A stretch of DNA of 64,000 nt from CAVTSA01 sp963790575 (GCA_963790575.1 CAWBPD010000012.1:434001-498000), one strand, 5' to 3'; positions 15,504 through 28,600 are shown, counted from the first letter of the stretch. Notes: generated by a model not told the origin, from the sequence alone. Translations and numbers: made by a program.

Positions 15504-16625
15504 ATGGGAACGCCGGTCCGGCTGCGGGAGGTCGAGCTGCGCCGGCTGACGCTCCCGCTGCGGCGTCCGTTTGAGGCGCCCCACGGAACGGAGCGGGAGC
15601 GCGATTTGCTCCTGGTCCGCGTGCGCGCGGACACCGGCGACGGGTGGGCAGAGTGTGGCGCGTTGTCGGCACCCACCTACACCCCCGAGTACGTTGACGG
15701 AGCTCACGCCGTGATCCGCGATCACCTGGCGCCGCGCCTGATCGCCGCCGGCCCCCTCAGCGCCGAGGACGTGGCACGACTGCTGGCGCCGGTCAAGGGC
15801 CACCGGATGGCGAAGGCGGCGCTGGAGACCGCCATCCTCGACCAGGAGTTGCGCCGGGAGCGGCGTTCGCTCGCCGCCCGGCTCGGCGTCACCGCGGATC
15901 GCATCCCCTGCGGCGTCGCGGTCGGTATCGCGCCGTCGGTCGAGGCCTTGCTGAACGAAGTCGCTGAATACGTGTCCCAGGGGTACCGCCGGGTGAAGCT
16001 CAAGATCCGCCCCGGCTGGGACCGGGTGCCGGTGGCGGCGGTGCGGGAGCGGTTCGGTCCCGACCTGATCCTGCAGGTGGACGCCAACGGCGCTTACGGA
16101 CCGCGCGATGCCGACTCACTGCGGGCCCTCGACCCCTATCGCCTGGCCTGCCTGGAGCAGCCGTTGCCGGAGGAAGCGCTGCTGGAGACCGCGCACCTGG
16201 CCCGGCAGGTGCGAACGCCGATCTGCCTCGACGAGTCCATCGTCTCGGTGGCCACCGCGCGCGACGCCATCCAGCTCGGCGCCTGCCGGGTCGTCTGTCT
16301 CAAGCCGTCCCGGGTGGGTGGCTACCTGGAAGCACTTCGCATCCATGATCTCTGCCGTGGGCGTGGAATCGGTCTCTGGGTGGGGGGGATGCTGGAGAGC
16401 GGCCTCGGGCGCGCCGGCAACCTGGCCCTGGCGGCGCTGCCCGGCTGCACGCTGCCCGGCGACCTCGCGGGCTCCGACCGTCACTACGCGCGCGACCTGA
16501 TCCGGGAATCCTTGCGGGTGGAGCGAGGCATGCTCGCCGTGCCTGCCGGACCGGGACTGGGCGTCACCGTGGACACCGCGTTCGTGGAGGAACGGACCCA
16601 CAGCGTGGAGCGGCTCTCCGCCTGA
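15504..16625 (+). CDS. menC: o-Succinylbenzoate synthase (MenC, enolase superfamily)
   Basis: Dehydrates SHCHC, the product of the MenD/MenH steps, to o-succinylbenzoate. 373 residues with the enolase-superfamily catalytic set: Lys165 and Lys167 (KLKIRPGWD), Asp193 (QVDANGAY), Glu218 (CLEQPLPEE), Asp243 (CLDES) and Lys267 (CLKPSRVGG). The GGMLESG segment near residue 293 is typical of the OSBS/N-acylamino-acid racemase branch, so a racemase side activity is possible. ATG 15504 is preceded by GAGTAT about seven bases upstream and by no Shine-Dalgarno, consistent with a leaderless message. Confidence 0.9.
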   Translation: MGTPVRLREVELRRLTLPLRRPFEAPHGTERERDLLLVRVRADTGDGWAECGALSAPTYTPEYVDGAHAVIRDHLAPRLIAAGPLSAEDVARLLAPVKGHRMAKAALETAILDQELRRERRSLAARLGVTADRIPCGVAVGIAPSVEALLNEVAEYVSQGYRRVKLKIRPGWDRVPVAAVRERFGPDLILQVDANGAYGPRDADSLRALDPYRLACLEQPLPEEALLETAHLARQVRTPICLDESIVSVATARDAIQLGACRVVCLKPSRVGGYLEALRIHDLCRGRGIGLWVGGMLESGLGRAGNLALAALPGCTLPGDLAGSDRHYARDLIRESLRVERGMLAVPAGPGLGVTVDTAFVEERTHSVERLSA

Positions 16626-17048
16626 TCACAGGTCGGGCAGGTTCTCGACGATCGCCTCCTGGGTGGTCCGCGAGATCACCACCACCGCCGGCTCGGTGCC
16701 ATCGACGTTCGACTCGACGTGGTGCGCGAAGGGGGGCACGTAGACGAAGTCCCCGGGCTTGGTCCTCACCTCGCCCGTCGCCTCCCCGTCGCGGTAGAGG
16801 AAGGTGGGGTGTCCGCTCACGACGTAGATCCCCGTCTCGGAGATCCCGTGGTGGTGGGGACCTGAGGAAACGCCGGCCGGCACCGTGGTCAGGCCCATCC
16901 AGATGCCGCGCGACCCGGCCAGCTCACCGGAGATGCCCGCGCAGCGCTGCATGCCCGTGGTCTGGGCGGTCCGGTACGAGCAGTTCTCCGCTGGCACATG
17001 CACGAGTGGCTGCGGCACCTGGGTTGTGCGAGCGTCGTTCATAGCCAT
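16626..17048 (-). CDS. Cupin-domain protein
   Basis: 140-residue single-domain cupin. Metal-ligand candidates are the His cluster in SGPHHHGISETGIYVVSG (about residues 64-80) and the later PPFAHHVESN. The function is unknown; small cupins serve as dioxygenases, isomerases or ligand sensors. GGAGG lies seven bases before ATG 17048; an internal ATG at 17042 is possible. It follows the response regulator by 22 bp and so is likely co-transcribed with the two-component system. Its start region is a near copy of the end of the response-regulator gene. Confidence 0.75.
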   Translation of the reverse strand: MAMNDARTTQVPQPLVHVPAENCSYRTAQTTGMQRCAGISGELAGSRGIWMGLTTVPAGVSSGPHHHGISETGIYVVSGHPTFLYRDGEATGEVRTKPGDFVYVPPFAHHVESNVDGTEPAVVVISRTTQEAIVENLPDL

Positions 17049-17095
17049 GGGTTTTCCTCCCGCAATCCGTTCATAGCCATCCTTTTTCCTCCGCG
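17036..17095. repeat. Short tandem duplication of a start/RBS region
   Basis: CGTTCATAGCCAT followed by two to three variable bases and TTTTCCTCC occurs at about 17036 and again 32 bp further on. One copy is the cupin ribosome site and start; the other forms the last codons and stop of the response-regulator gene. The 32-bp step shifts the reading frame, so only one copy starts the cupin. Confidence 0.7.
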
Positions 17096-17676
17096 ATGCG
17101 CGCCGCCTCGGTGCGGTTGCGCGCCTCCAGCTTCTGTATCGCCGACGACAGATGGTTGCGCACCGTGCCCTCGCTGAGGAACAGCCGCGCGGCGATCTGA
17201 GCCACGCTGGCGCCGTCGACGGAGGCCCGCAGCACATCCTCTTCCCGGGCGGAGAGCGGGCTCGCTCCCTCGCTCAGCGCCTGCGCGGCGAGCGCGGGGT
17301 CGACCACACGCTCCCCCGCCATGGTGCGCCGGATCGCGACCGCCAGCTCACCCGCGGGCGCGTCTTTGAGCAGAAACCCGCTGGCGCCGGCCGCCATCGC
17401 TCGGCGCAGGAATCCCGGCCGCCCGAACGTCGTCAGCATCAAAACCCGGATACCGGGCAGGGCGCGCCGCAGAGTTCCCGCCGCCGTGATGCCGTCCAAC
17501 CCGGGCATCTCGATGTCGAGCAGCGCCACGTCGGGAGCGGTCTCTTGGGCGCTGGCCAGCACCTGGTCGCCCCGGTCGACCTGCGCCACCACCTCGATGT
17601 CGTCCTCCAGGGAGAGCAGCGCCGCCAGGGCGCCGCGGACCATGTCCTGGTCCTCGGCGAGCAGGATCCGGATCAC
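17071..17676 (-). CDS. NarL/LuxR-type response regulator
   Basis: 201 residues: receiver domain with phospho-acceptor Asp54 (ALLDIEMPG), conserved Lys near residue 107 (FLLKDAPAG), and a C-terminal LuxR HTH (about 140-195, SAREEDVLRASVDGASVAQIAARL...VRNHLSSAIQKL). It overlaps the kinase gene by 4 bp (17673-17676). With the divergent ABC-2 exporter next door it resembles DesKR/LiaSR-type systems that respond to membrane or drug stress. Confidence 0.9.
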   Translation of the reverse strand: MIRILLAEDQDMVRGALAALLSLEDDIEVVAQVDRGDQVLASAQETAPDVALLDIEMPGLDGITAAGTLRRALPGIRVLMLTTFGRPGFLRRAMAAGASGFLLKDAPAGELAVAIRRTMAGERVVDPALAAQALSEGASPLSAREEDVLRASVDGASVAQIAARLFLSEGTVRNHLSSAIQKLEARNRTEAARIAEEKGWL

Positions 17677-18833
17677 GCCATCGCAGCCGGCGCCGGGGCC
17701 TCTCCAACGGTAAGTGGAAGCGAGGCGTCGAGGGTGAATCCGTCGGCCCGGCCGGCTCCGTACGTGAGGTCACCGCCGAGGGCGCGCAGCCGCTCGCCCA
17801 GCCCGCGCAGGCCGTTGCCCTCGCCAAAGGCGGACTCCCCCGCCGGCACGCCATCGTTGGCCACGCGCAGCCTCACCTCGTGGTCCTCCCGGTGGAAGTC
17901 GAAACGGACTCGCCGGGCGCGAGCATGCCGGATCACGTTGGTGGTTGCCTCGCGCACGGTCCAGGCCAGCGCCGAATCGAGTGGGCCGGGCAGCGTTCCG
18001 GGCCCGCCGGCGACTTGCACCTGGACACCTGCCGCGCGCAGTGTCTCGGCGGCGCTGTCCAGTTCCTGGGAGAGGCTTGGTTGTCGGTACCCGGCGACCG
18101 CCTCCCGCACCTCGTGCAGCGCCTCCCGCGCGACCTTCTCGATGTCGGCGACCTCCCGCGCCGTCCGCTCAGGCGATCGGTCGGCCATCCGATGCGCGAG
18201 CTCGGCCTTGAGCACGATCACCGAGAGCGAGTGTCCGAGCAGGTCGTGCAGGTCACGCGAGAAGCGGAGCCGTTCTTCGGAGACCGCGAGACGGGCGATC
18301 TCCTCCCGCGCCGCTCGAAGTTTGTCGTTCTGTATCTGCAGTGCCACGAATCCGATCACGGCGCCGCCGCTCGAGAGCGTGATCATGGTCTCCAGCACGG
18401 TGTCCCACCAGTCGGTCCGCGTGGCGACGCTCAACACCAACGCCAGCGCGGCCACTCCGAAGACAGCGCCGAGAGCCACTCGGAACCGGGGAGCCAGAGC
18501 GAGGGCGAATGCCGCGGCGACGTAGGCCATGGTGTACCCGAGGCCGAACCGGTTTCCCACCACGGCGCCGACGATGGCCAGCGCCAGGATCAACCCGCAC
18601 ACGTAGAGACGGCCGCGGGTGCGCAGGTGGCCGGTCATGCCGAGCACCCAGTAAGCGACGTAGCAGACGACGAAGCCCAGCAGCAGCGCGGTCAGCGACA
18701 GCTTGTGCGTCAGACCGATGCTCCCGGTCCAGATCTCGATCGCCGGGATCGCAAGGTAGGCGAGCCAAACCGTCGACCAGAAGAGGCCCATGGCCAAGCC
18801 GGCCCAGTTGCGCTCACGGTTCACCTCCGCCAT
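17673..18833 (-). CDS. DesK-like sensor histidine kinase
   Basis: 386 residues. Four to six hydrophobic segments occupy residues 12-165, followed by a HisKA_3 domain with phospho-acceptor His196 (FSRDLHDLLGHSLS) and a HATPase domain (NVIRHARARRVRFDF, GNGLRGLGERLRALGG). There is no large extracellular domain, so the cue is probably sensed in the membrane. TACGAT (18846-18841) lies seven bases before the ATG at 18833, predicting a leaderless mRNA. Confidence 0.9.
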   Translation of the reverse strand: MAEVNRERNWAGLAMGLFWSTVWLAYLAIPAIEIWTGSIGLTHKLSLTALLLGFVVCYVAYWVLGMTGHLRTRGRLYVCGLILALAIVGAVVGNRFGLGYTMAYVAAAFALALAPRFRVALGAVFGVAALALVLSVATRTDWWDTVLETMITLSSGGAVIGFVALQIQNDKLRAAREEIARLAVSEERLRFSRDLHDLLGHSLSVIVLKAELAHRMADRSPERTAREVADIEKVAREALHEVREAVAGYRQPSLSQELDSAAETLRAAGVQVQVAGGPGTLPGPLDSALAWTVREATTNVIRHARARRVRFDFHREDHEVRLRVANDGVPAGESAFGEGNGLRGLGERLRALGGDLTYGAGRADGFTLDASLPLTVGEAPAPAAMA

Positions 18834-18957
18834 CCTCGCGATCGTACCGCCACCTCCGCCGAGGGGGAAGTGACGAGCGGCGCGTTCTGAGGGTGACGCG
18901 TGTCACGGGCAATTGCTGATCGGCGTGACTTCTGCCGCGGGACCCCTTTGGCCCAGC
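18834..18957. promoter_or_regulatory. Divergent control region with GTGAC-N4-GTCAC dyad
   Basis: The gap between the kinase and the ABC ATPase carries GTGACGCGTGTCAC (18893-18906) and another GTGACG about 25 bp to its left (near 18870). TGAC/GTCA half sites are common for NarL-family regulators, so this is a candidate site for the adjacent response regulator. The kinase -10 (TACGAT) is at the left edge. No clear Shine-Dalgarno precedes the ATPase. Confidence 0.45.
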
Positions 18958-19887
18958 ATGATGGACATGACCGAACTCGCCGTCGAACTCCGCTGTGCCG
19001 CCAAGTCCTACGGCTCGGTGGAGGCGCTGGGTGGGGTGGATCTCGCCATCCCGCGGGGACAGGCGGTCGCCATGCTCGGGCCCAACGGCGCCGGCAAGAC
19101 GACCGCGATCAGTCTCATGCTGGGCCTTCGCAAGCCGACTCGCGGCCGGGCGCTGCTGTTCGGGCTGGATCCCGGCGAGCGTCGGGCGCGCAGCCGGGCC
19201 GGCGTGATGCTGCAGGAGTCCGGCGTCAACGACGCCATGCACGTGGACGAGGTCGTGGACCAGTTCCGCGCCTACTACCCGAACCCCCTGCCTCGTGGGC
19301 GCGCGATCGCCATCGCGGGGCTGGAGGAGAAGACCCACAAGCCGGTCCGCACGCTCTCCGGAGGTCAGAAGCAGCGCTTCTACTACGCGCTCGCGATTTG
19401 TGGTGATCCCGACGTGCTCTTCCTGGACGAGCCGACGGTGGGGATGGACGTGGAGGCGCGGCGGGAGTTCCTGGAGGCGATCCGTGAGTTCGCCGCCGCG
19501 GGCCGGACCGTGGTCCTCACCACCCACTACCTGGAGGAGGCGGACCAGCTCGCCGAGCGCATCGTCGTGATCGACCGGGGGCGGGTGATCGCGGACGGCA
19601 CCCCGGGCGAGATCAAAGCCCGGGTCGGCGGCCGCCGGATCACCTTCGACACCGAGCAGCGCCTGACCGAGTCCGACTTCGTGGACCTGCCGGTGCGAAG
19701 CCTCGACGTGCGCGGCCGGCGCGCCTGGATCCTGACCGACGAGCCGGAGAAAGTGCTGGCGGCGCTCTTCGGTCGCGGTGTCGAGATGCGGAACCTGGAG
19801 GTCGTGGGCGCGGACCTGGAGGAGGCGTTCTTGAGCCTCACCGGCCGCGACCGCCGGCACTCCGAGCAAGAGGAGGTGGTGGCATGA
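18958..19887 (+). CDS. ABC transporter ATP-binding protein (drug-export type)
   Basis: About 309 residues: Walker A GPNGAGKTT, Q-loop MLQESGVND, signature LSGGQKQR, Walker B VLFLDEPTVGMD, and H-loop TTHYLEEAD, followed by the C-terminal extension of CcmA/DrrA-type exporters. Four in-frame starts (18913 TTG, 18958, 18961 and 18967 ATG) cannot be separated, because none has a good ribosome site. It overlaps the permease gene by ATGA. Probably controlled by the divergent two-component system. Confidence 0.9.
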   Translation: MMDMTELAVELRCAAKSYGSVEALGGVDLAIPRGQAVAMLGPNGAGKTTAISLMLGLRKPTRGRALLFGLDPGERRARSRAGVMLQESGVNDAMHVDEVVDQFRAYYPNPLPRGRAIAIAGLEEKTHKPVRTLSGGQKQRFYYALAICGDPDVLFLDEPTVGMDVEARREFLEAIREFAAAGRTVVLTTHYLEEADQLAERIVVIDRGRVIADGTPGEIKARVGGRRITFDTEQRLTESDFVDLPVRSLDVRGRRAWILTDEPEKVLAALFGRGVEMRNLEVVGADLEEAFLSLTGRDRRHSEQEEVVA

Positions 19888-20690
19888 GCGTCGGGACAGA
19901 TAAACTGCTGGTGCAGCGGAGGGAGGTGGCGCCGCTCTGGTCGGTCGCGTACGCCCAGATCAAGGCGGTGCTCATCGCCCACCGACGAAATCCTTTCTTC
20001 GTCCTGCTGTCGGCGATCCTGCCGATCTTCTTCTTCGCCATCTTCGGCCTCACCTACGGCTCGCAGAAGCTCAACGAGAACTTCACGGTCAGCGCTCTGA
20101 TCATGGGCAACATGGCGGCCTACGCGGTGAGCAACCTGCTGGTGCTGAACATCGGCATCGGCCAGGCTTCCGACCGCTCCCAGAAACTCGACCTGCTGCA
20201 GCGGGCGACGCCGCTCCCGCCGTGGATCGCGATCACGGCCAATGCGGTCGGCGGCATCTTGATCGCCGCGCTGGCGGTGATCGTGCTCTTCGTCTTCGCC
20301 GCCATCGCGGGTGGCGTCCACCTCTCGCTCCTGGTCTATCTCGACCTGCTCTGGCGGGCCCTGCTGGGCGCCATCCCGATGCTCGGCCTCGGGCTCGCGA
20401 TCGGGTACGGGTTCAGCGGCCGGGTGGCGCCGGCGGTGGCCAACCTGATCTACCTGCCGATGTCGTTCCTGGGCGGCATCTTCATCCCGATCTCGATCTA
20501 CCCGACCTGGATTCAGAACATAGCCAAGGTGATGCCCACCTACCACTACGCGCAGCTCGTCGCCGGCGCGGTCGGCGCCGCCAAGGAGAGCCTGGGTGTG
20601 TCACTGCTCTGGCTCGCGGTCTGGGGAGTGCTGCTGATGGGCCTTGGGATCCGCCTCTACCGGCTCGACCAGCGCCGCAAGTTCAGCTGA
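19884..20690 (+). CDS. ABC-2 type permease
   Basis: 268 residues with six hydrophobic segments (for example LLSAILPIFFFAIFGL, ILIAALAVIVLFVFAAIAG, LIYLPMSFLGGIFIPIS), the ABC-2/DrrB layout. The conserved LPMSFLGGIFIP motif precedes the last loop. It forms a half-transporter with the ATPase just upstream, presumably exporting a drug or lipid. It is the last gene before a C-type palindromic element. Confidence 0.88.
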   Translation: MSVGTDKLLVQRREVAPLWSVAYAQIKAVLIAHRRNPFFVLLSAILPIFFFAIFGLTYGSQKLNENFTVSALIMGNMAAYAVSNLLVLNIGIGQASDRSQKLDLLQRATPLPPWIAITANAVGGILIAALAVIVLFVFAAIAGGVHLSLLVYLDLLWRALLGAIPMLGLGLAIGYGFSGRVAPAVANLIYLPMSFLGGIFIPISIYPTWIQNIAKVMPTYHYAQLVAGAVGAAKESLGVSLLWLAVWGVLLMGLGIRLYRLDQRRKFS

Positions 20691-20709
20691 CGCCCAACCG
20701 TCACCCGAC

Positions 20710-20767
20710 GTTTGTGTACAAAGGCACCCCAAACCGCGCGGGATGGGGTGCTCTTGTATAGAAACGG
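20710..20767. repeat. C-type 58-bp inverted element, copy 1
   Basis: Begins GTTTGTGTACAAAGGC and ends TTGTATAGAAACGG. The 22-base arms starting CGTTT can pair at 18 positions, with the inner arms CACCCC/GGGGTG around a loop containing GCGGGAT. The two outer dyads are 42 bp apart centre to centre. It fills the convergent gap between the ABC permease and the PfkB kinase, consistent with a two-way terminator. Confidence 0.85.
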
Positions 20768-20780
20768 CCTTCTGTCAGCG

Positions 20781-21731
20781 TCAGCTGAGGGCCACTTCGA
20801 AGGCCTCCCGATAGCGCGCTTCGAACTCCTCCCGTGTGTAGCGGTGCGTCGACGCCCCCGGCTGCTCGACCACGTAGGCCCCGGCCAGCGCCGCCATCCG
20901 CCCCGCCTCCTCCAGGCTTCGCCCGCTCAGAAGCCCGTGGACCAGCCCGGCGCGGAAGGCGTCGCCCGCGCCCACCGGATCCTCCTCGGCGCTGATCGGC
21001 GCCGCCGGCACGTGCACCCGGTGCTCCCGCGTGGCGATCCGCGCCCCCTCCGCCCCGAGCGTGGTGACCACGATCTCGGCCAGCTCGAGCAGGCCCTCGA
21101 CGTCCCGCTCCGTCCGCTGCTCGATCAGCCCCATCTCGTAGTCGTTGCCGATCAGGATCCAGGCCCCCCGCGCGCTGTCGGCTAAGGTCGCCGCGTCCAG
21201 ATGGGGCAGCTGGTGCGAGGGGTCGTACACCCAGGGCACGCGCGCCTCCCTGCACTCGCGGACCAGCTGCTCCATCGCATCCGGTGCGTTGGGGCCGATG
21301 ATCACCGCCGCCGGGTCGGGCACGGTGTCCTGAAGATGGACCTCGGAGGCCCGGATCATGGCGCCCCCGTAGTACCCGGTGAGCTGGTTGGCGTCCAGGT
21401 CGACGGTCGTGAAGCCGGTGGCCGAGAGCTCGCCCGGGAGCAGCCGCAGGCCGCGGCAGTCGATCCCCAGCCCCTCCAGCCAGGCTCGATAATCGGCGGC
21501 GTCCTCTCCGGCGGTGGCCAGGATCGCCGCGGGCTGGCGGAGGAGCGCCATCGTGTAGGCGTAGTTGGCGGCCACGCCCCCGTGCCGCTTCTCCATCCGG
21601 TCGACCAGGAAGGAGAGGTTCAGCCGGTCGGCTTTGCTGGCCAGGAAGTGGTCGGCGAAGTGGCCCTGGAACCGGACGATGTAGTCGAAGGCGATCGAGC
21701 CGGTGGCGACCACCGTGGAGGGGAGCGTCAT
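20781..21731 (-). CDS. PfkB-family sugar/nucleoside kinase (adenosine-kinase-like)
   Basis: 316 residues of the ribokinase fold. GSIAFDYIVRF at the N-terminus, LSFLVDRMEKRHGGVAANYAYTMALL (substrate lid) and the C-terminal DPVGAGDAFRAGLVHGL with the catalytic Asp are PfkB signatures. The FDYIVRFQG...LSFLVD pattern is closest in my recollection to bacterial adenosine-kinase-like members, so phosphorylation of adenosine or ribose is the best guess. A TAGCGT box lies nine bases before the ATG at 21731. It stands alone between unrelated genes. Confidence 0.85.
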   Translation of the reverse strand: MTLPSTVVATGSIAFDYIVRFQGHFADHFLASKADRLNLSFLVDRMEKRHGGVAANYAYTMALLRQPAAILATAGEDAADYRAWLEGLGIDCRGLRLLPGELSATGFTTVDLDANQLTGYYGGAMIRASEVHLQDTVPDPAAVIIGPNAPDAMEQLVRECREARVPWVYDPSHQLPHLDAATLADSARGAWILIGNDYEMGLIEQRTERDVEGLLELAEIVVTTLGAEGARIATREHRVHVPAAPISAEEDPVGAGDAFRAGLVHGLLSGRSLEEAGRMAALAGAYVVEQPGASTHRYTREEFEARYREAFEVALS

Positions 21732-21785
21732 TGCATCGCCACGCTAGCAAATGGCGGGCGCCTCTTCCGGTCGGAGGGCTCATGG

Positions 21786-22217
21786 TCAGGTGGGGCAGGT
21801 GGCGAGGTGGAGGAAGCAGCGCGTGAAGGTCCCGTCCAGGACCAGGTGGGTGCCGCCCAGGGCCGCCAGCGTCAGCATGGTGCCGACATGCGCGCCCACC
21901 AGCCACCCGCGGTAGCGACCACGGTGGCGGCGCAGCTGCAGGCCGAGCGCGACCTGTCCGAACGCCGCGAACAGACCCACGGTGGCGACCGCGAGTCCGA
22001 TCAGATACGGGCTTCCGCCCGCCAGCGAGGAGACGCCGAGTGCGGCGTGGAGCAGCGAGAGCGCGGCGATCCCGAACCCGATCGAGAAGTGTGTCCGCAT
22101 CCGGGTCAGGAAGGCCTCATCGTCGGGGGCGCGCCAGCGATACCAGACGGGCAGCACGATGGTGACGCAGAAGAGGAGGGTGACCGCCCACCCGGAGAGT
22201 TCGGTCACCTCCTGCAT
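21786..22217 (-). CDS. Small membrane protein, four predicted TM segments, unknown function
   Basis: 143 residues; hydrophobic stretches near residues 7-24, 45-63, 68-87 and 107-124. Polar residues in or near the membrane include His38 (MRTHFSIGFG) and His119 (GGTHLVLDG). Not recognised as a named family. An upstream in-frame extension is possible but would be antisense to the adjacent coding region, so the ATG at 22217 is used. No ribosome site is obvious. Confidence 0.6.
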   Translation of the reverse strand: MQEVTELSGWAVTLLFCVTIVLPVWYRWRAPDDEAFLTRMRTHFSIGFGIAALSLLHAALGVSSLAGGSPYLIGLAVATVGLFAAFGQVALGLQLRRHRGRYRGWLVGAHVGTMLTLAALGGTHLVLDGTFTRCFLHLATCPT

Positions 22218-22344
22218 GGCGCCTCCACCATGCCAGCCACCGCGGCGGGAAGCGGCCGGAGAACGAGGACGGTCGTCCTCAGCGGGTGCCCGGGGCAGGA
22301 GGGGGCGAAACCTGACGTCGGGTGCCGCCCGCCGGCACCGGCGG

Positions 22345-22661
22345 CTACATGCCCCCGAGCAGCCTGGCCAGCAGCGCCTGGGCATAGGGCCCGTAGGCGT
22401 CGATGTGCGCCACGCGCCGCTTCCCCTCAGGCTGGATCGCGCCCAGGGGAACGCCCTGCCGGCGTGCCCACTGCTCGAGCGCCGGTCGCAAACCGATCAC
22501 GTGGAGGAAGGGCCGGCGCATGACCATCCCCCGCTCCGAGCGCAGCCCGTCGTAGCGGTCCAGGTTGCGGTGCACCGCGATACCCCCCGCCTCCGCCCAG
22601 GCGATCGCCTCCTTGATCTCCCGCCGCTCGAAGTACCGCTCTTCGCCGGGCGTGATCCCAC

Positions 22662-22665
<4 letters not shown>
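22345..22665 (-). CDS. Small conserved-looking protein in the adnAB operon, unknown function
   Basis: 106 residues starting with GTG at 22665, which overlaps the stop of the helicase-nuclease gene (GTGA). The N-terminal half is Arg/Glu rich (ERREIKEAIAWAEAGGIAVHRNLDRYDG). The C-terminal half (HVIGLRPALEQWARRQGVPLGAI...HIDAYGPYAQALL) faintly recalls DUF4031-like proteins, a weak resemblance only. Co-translation with AdnB suggests a role in the same DNA-repair process, or a merely hitch-hiking gene. Confidence 0.65.
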
Positions 22666-25681
<3,016 letters not shown>

Positions 25682-25685
<4 letters not shown>

Positions 25686-28600
25686 TCCGGGGCGGAACCT
25701 CCGAAGGGGCAGATCGCCTGATGTGGGCACCCGATGTAATGGAGGCAGGTACCGGCCACGTCGGCGCGCGGAGCGGGCTTGAAGTCGCCCGCCTGGATGC
25801 GGCGGATGGCCTCGGCGGCGATGCCGCGCCCGCGCTCGATGTCCTCGCGCCCGATCGGGTGCTGCGCCGCCTTGCGGACGCCCGGCGCCTCGTGCCCGAC
25901 CGGGAACAGGGACTGGCGGACGCCGCCGTAGACCCAATCCTTGGGAAACCACACCGACAGCAGGCCGGGCTGGAAGCCCAGTGGGGTGCCGGTCTCGTCC
26001 ACGCCCTCCCGGCACGCGATCTCGTACATCAGGAGCTGGACGTCGTGGAGGCGCTCACCGAAGTACCTCTCGTACGTCCGGCCGATGCCGGAGCCGCGGC
26101 CGGTCTTGTAGTCGATGACCTCGCAGGTGCCGTCGCCGGAGTCGACGACGCGATCGATCTTCCCGCGCACCTGCGCGCCCTCCAGGTCCAGCACGAACCG
26201 CTTCTCGGTGACCAGGGTGCGAAGGCGGCGCACGGTCTGGGTGCCGGTGATGAACGCGATGTAGTTGCGCAGAATGCGTCGCACCTCGCTCTCCTCGCGG
26301 TCGCGCTCCAGCACCGCCTCGATCTGGTCCAGGTAGCCGTCGAGCAGGGGCTCCAGGGTCTGCTCCAGCCACGCGCGCTGAACCTCGGGAGGCCGCCCCC
26401 ACCACTCGTCCTCACGGTTGTGGAAGTTCTCCAGCACCCGGTGCAGGAAGCTGCCGCGGGTCAGCTGGACGCCGCGCGGAGGTGAGGAGAGGCCCGGGTG
26501 ATGGTTGTAGTAGTAGAGGCGCGGGCAGCGCAGATAGTCGTTTAGGGAGGTGGGGCTGAAGTGCCGGATGTCGACCTCCAGCGCCCGCTCGCTGTAGGGC
26601 ACAAAGGGCAGGCCGGCCGCCTCGTCGGCCAGCCAGCGGACGTCGATGCCCAGCTGCTGCAGCAGCCGCCGTGACTCCTCGTCGAGAGGGACGCCGGCCA
26701 GCAAGAGCTCCGCCTCCTGCCGGGTGAGCACCCCCTCCGGGTCGCGCGCCTGCAGGAGCCGGGCTGCCGGCACCGCCTCCGGCCCCTGGACCGGCTCCAG
26801 GAAGGGCGACGGGCCGGCCGCGCGTTCGTACTCGCCGGCGAAGGTGAGGTAGAGCCGCCGGCGGGCGCGTGTCATGGCCACGTACGCGAGGCGGGCCTCC
26901 TCCGCGAGATGGGCGGCGGCGTCGTGCGGCCACGAGGGCCGGAAGCCGTCCCGCGCCTCCAGCCAGGCCTGGTCCGGGGGCTCCAGCACCGGGTGGGGCC
27001 TGGCGGCGAGCGGGAACTGGCCTTCGGAGAAGCCGCTCACGAACACCACCTCGAACTCCAGTCCCTTCGCCTGGTGCGCGGTCATGATCTGCACCGCCGT
27101 CTCCCGGTCGGCGCCGCCGTCGTGCTCCCCGGCCAGGGCTGGGCCCGCGATCCAGCCCGGGAGCTGGGCTGCCACCTCGCCGAGGAGCGGCGGAGCTCCG
27201 TGAAGACCTGTCCACACATCCTGCAGTTCGCCGAATGCCTCGAGGGTGGTGCGCAGCTCGCTCAGCGCGCGTTCCCGGCCGGCGCCGGCGGCGTCCCCAT
27301 CGACGCTGGTGGTGAGGCGGGCGAGGACGCCGGTGTCGATCAGCACGCGATAGGCGAGGCCGTGGATCGGAAGCCCGCGGGCCGCCCCCCGCAGGCGATA
27401 GAACGCGGTCAGGGCACGGTGGAGGGCGTCCCGGTCCTGCTCGGTCAGCGCCGGCGCATAGTCGGGGGGCGGGATCTCGTCCCGGGGCGACCCCTGACCC
27501 TCGCCGGCGGTGTCGGTGGGAGGAAGTGGTCGAGCGGACGCCTGCGAGGTGTCTGCCGGCCGTTCCCATGGCAGCGGATAGCGATCGGGCGCCTCCTGGC
27601 ACAGCCAGCGGAGCAGGTGACGGACCACCCGCGGGAAGTCGCGGCCCTCCTCGCGGGCGTGGCACTGGATGCGGCCGACCGCCGCCCGGCTGACGCCGCC
27701 GAGTCCCGACTGGAGCAGGCGCTCGAGGCGGCCCTCGCCCTCGGGCTCGGCGAGCGCCGCCAGGTAGGTGAGCAGGAAACGGACCACCTGGTTGCGATGG
27801 GCGCCGCTGCGGTCCTGGACCCGGTACGGCACTCCCAGCGCCGACAGCGCCTCCTCGAACGGCGCCGCCAGGGTGAGCGTGGAGCGGAGGAGGATCGCGA
27901 TGTCGCCGGCGCGAAGCCCGGGGTGGTCGAGGAGCAAGGTCTGGATCGTGCGAGCGACCGCGGTGGCTTCCTCGACCGGGTCCTCGCCGCGGATCACCTG
28001 CACCGGGTCCGGCCAGCCGGCACCGAGGCCGACGAGAGGCTCCGCGCCGGCGGCCGGATCGACCGCGCGCAGGAGGCGGGTGGCGCCGGCCAGGATCTCC
28101 GGCGGGCACCTGCGGCTCGCGTCCAGCCGCAGCGTGCGCGCGGTCGGGTAGGTCCGGACGAATTCGGTCCGGAGCAGCGAGGGGACGGTCCCACGGAAGG
28201 CGTAGATCGACTGGTCGGGGTCGCCGACCACCAGCAGCCGCGGCCGTGCCTCCGGCGGCGCCAGCGTGCGGAGCAGGTCGAACTGGGCCGGATCCACGTC
28301 CTGGAACTCGTCGACGAGGACGTAGCGGAACTGTGCGCGCAGCGTCGCGAGCAGCGTCGGACGCGCCCGCAGCAGCCCGATGGCACGCGTGATGAGATCG
28401 CGGAAGTCGGACAGGCCGGCCTCCCGCAGACGGTGCTGGTAGGCGAGGTAGATGGCCGCCAGGCGGCGCATCCGCGGGCTTCCCTCCACCTCCGCCTGGA
28501 GCATCAGGTCGAGCTCTCCGATCTGGTTCTGCTTCACCAAGGCGACGAACGCGAGCGCGTCCTGAGCGAAGATGCCGCTGTGCCGGACCGCGGCCAGCTC

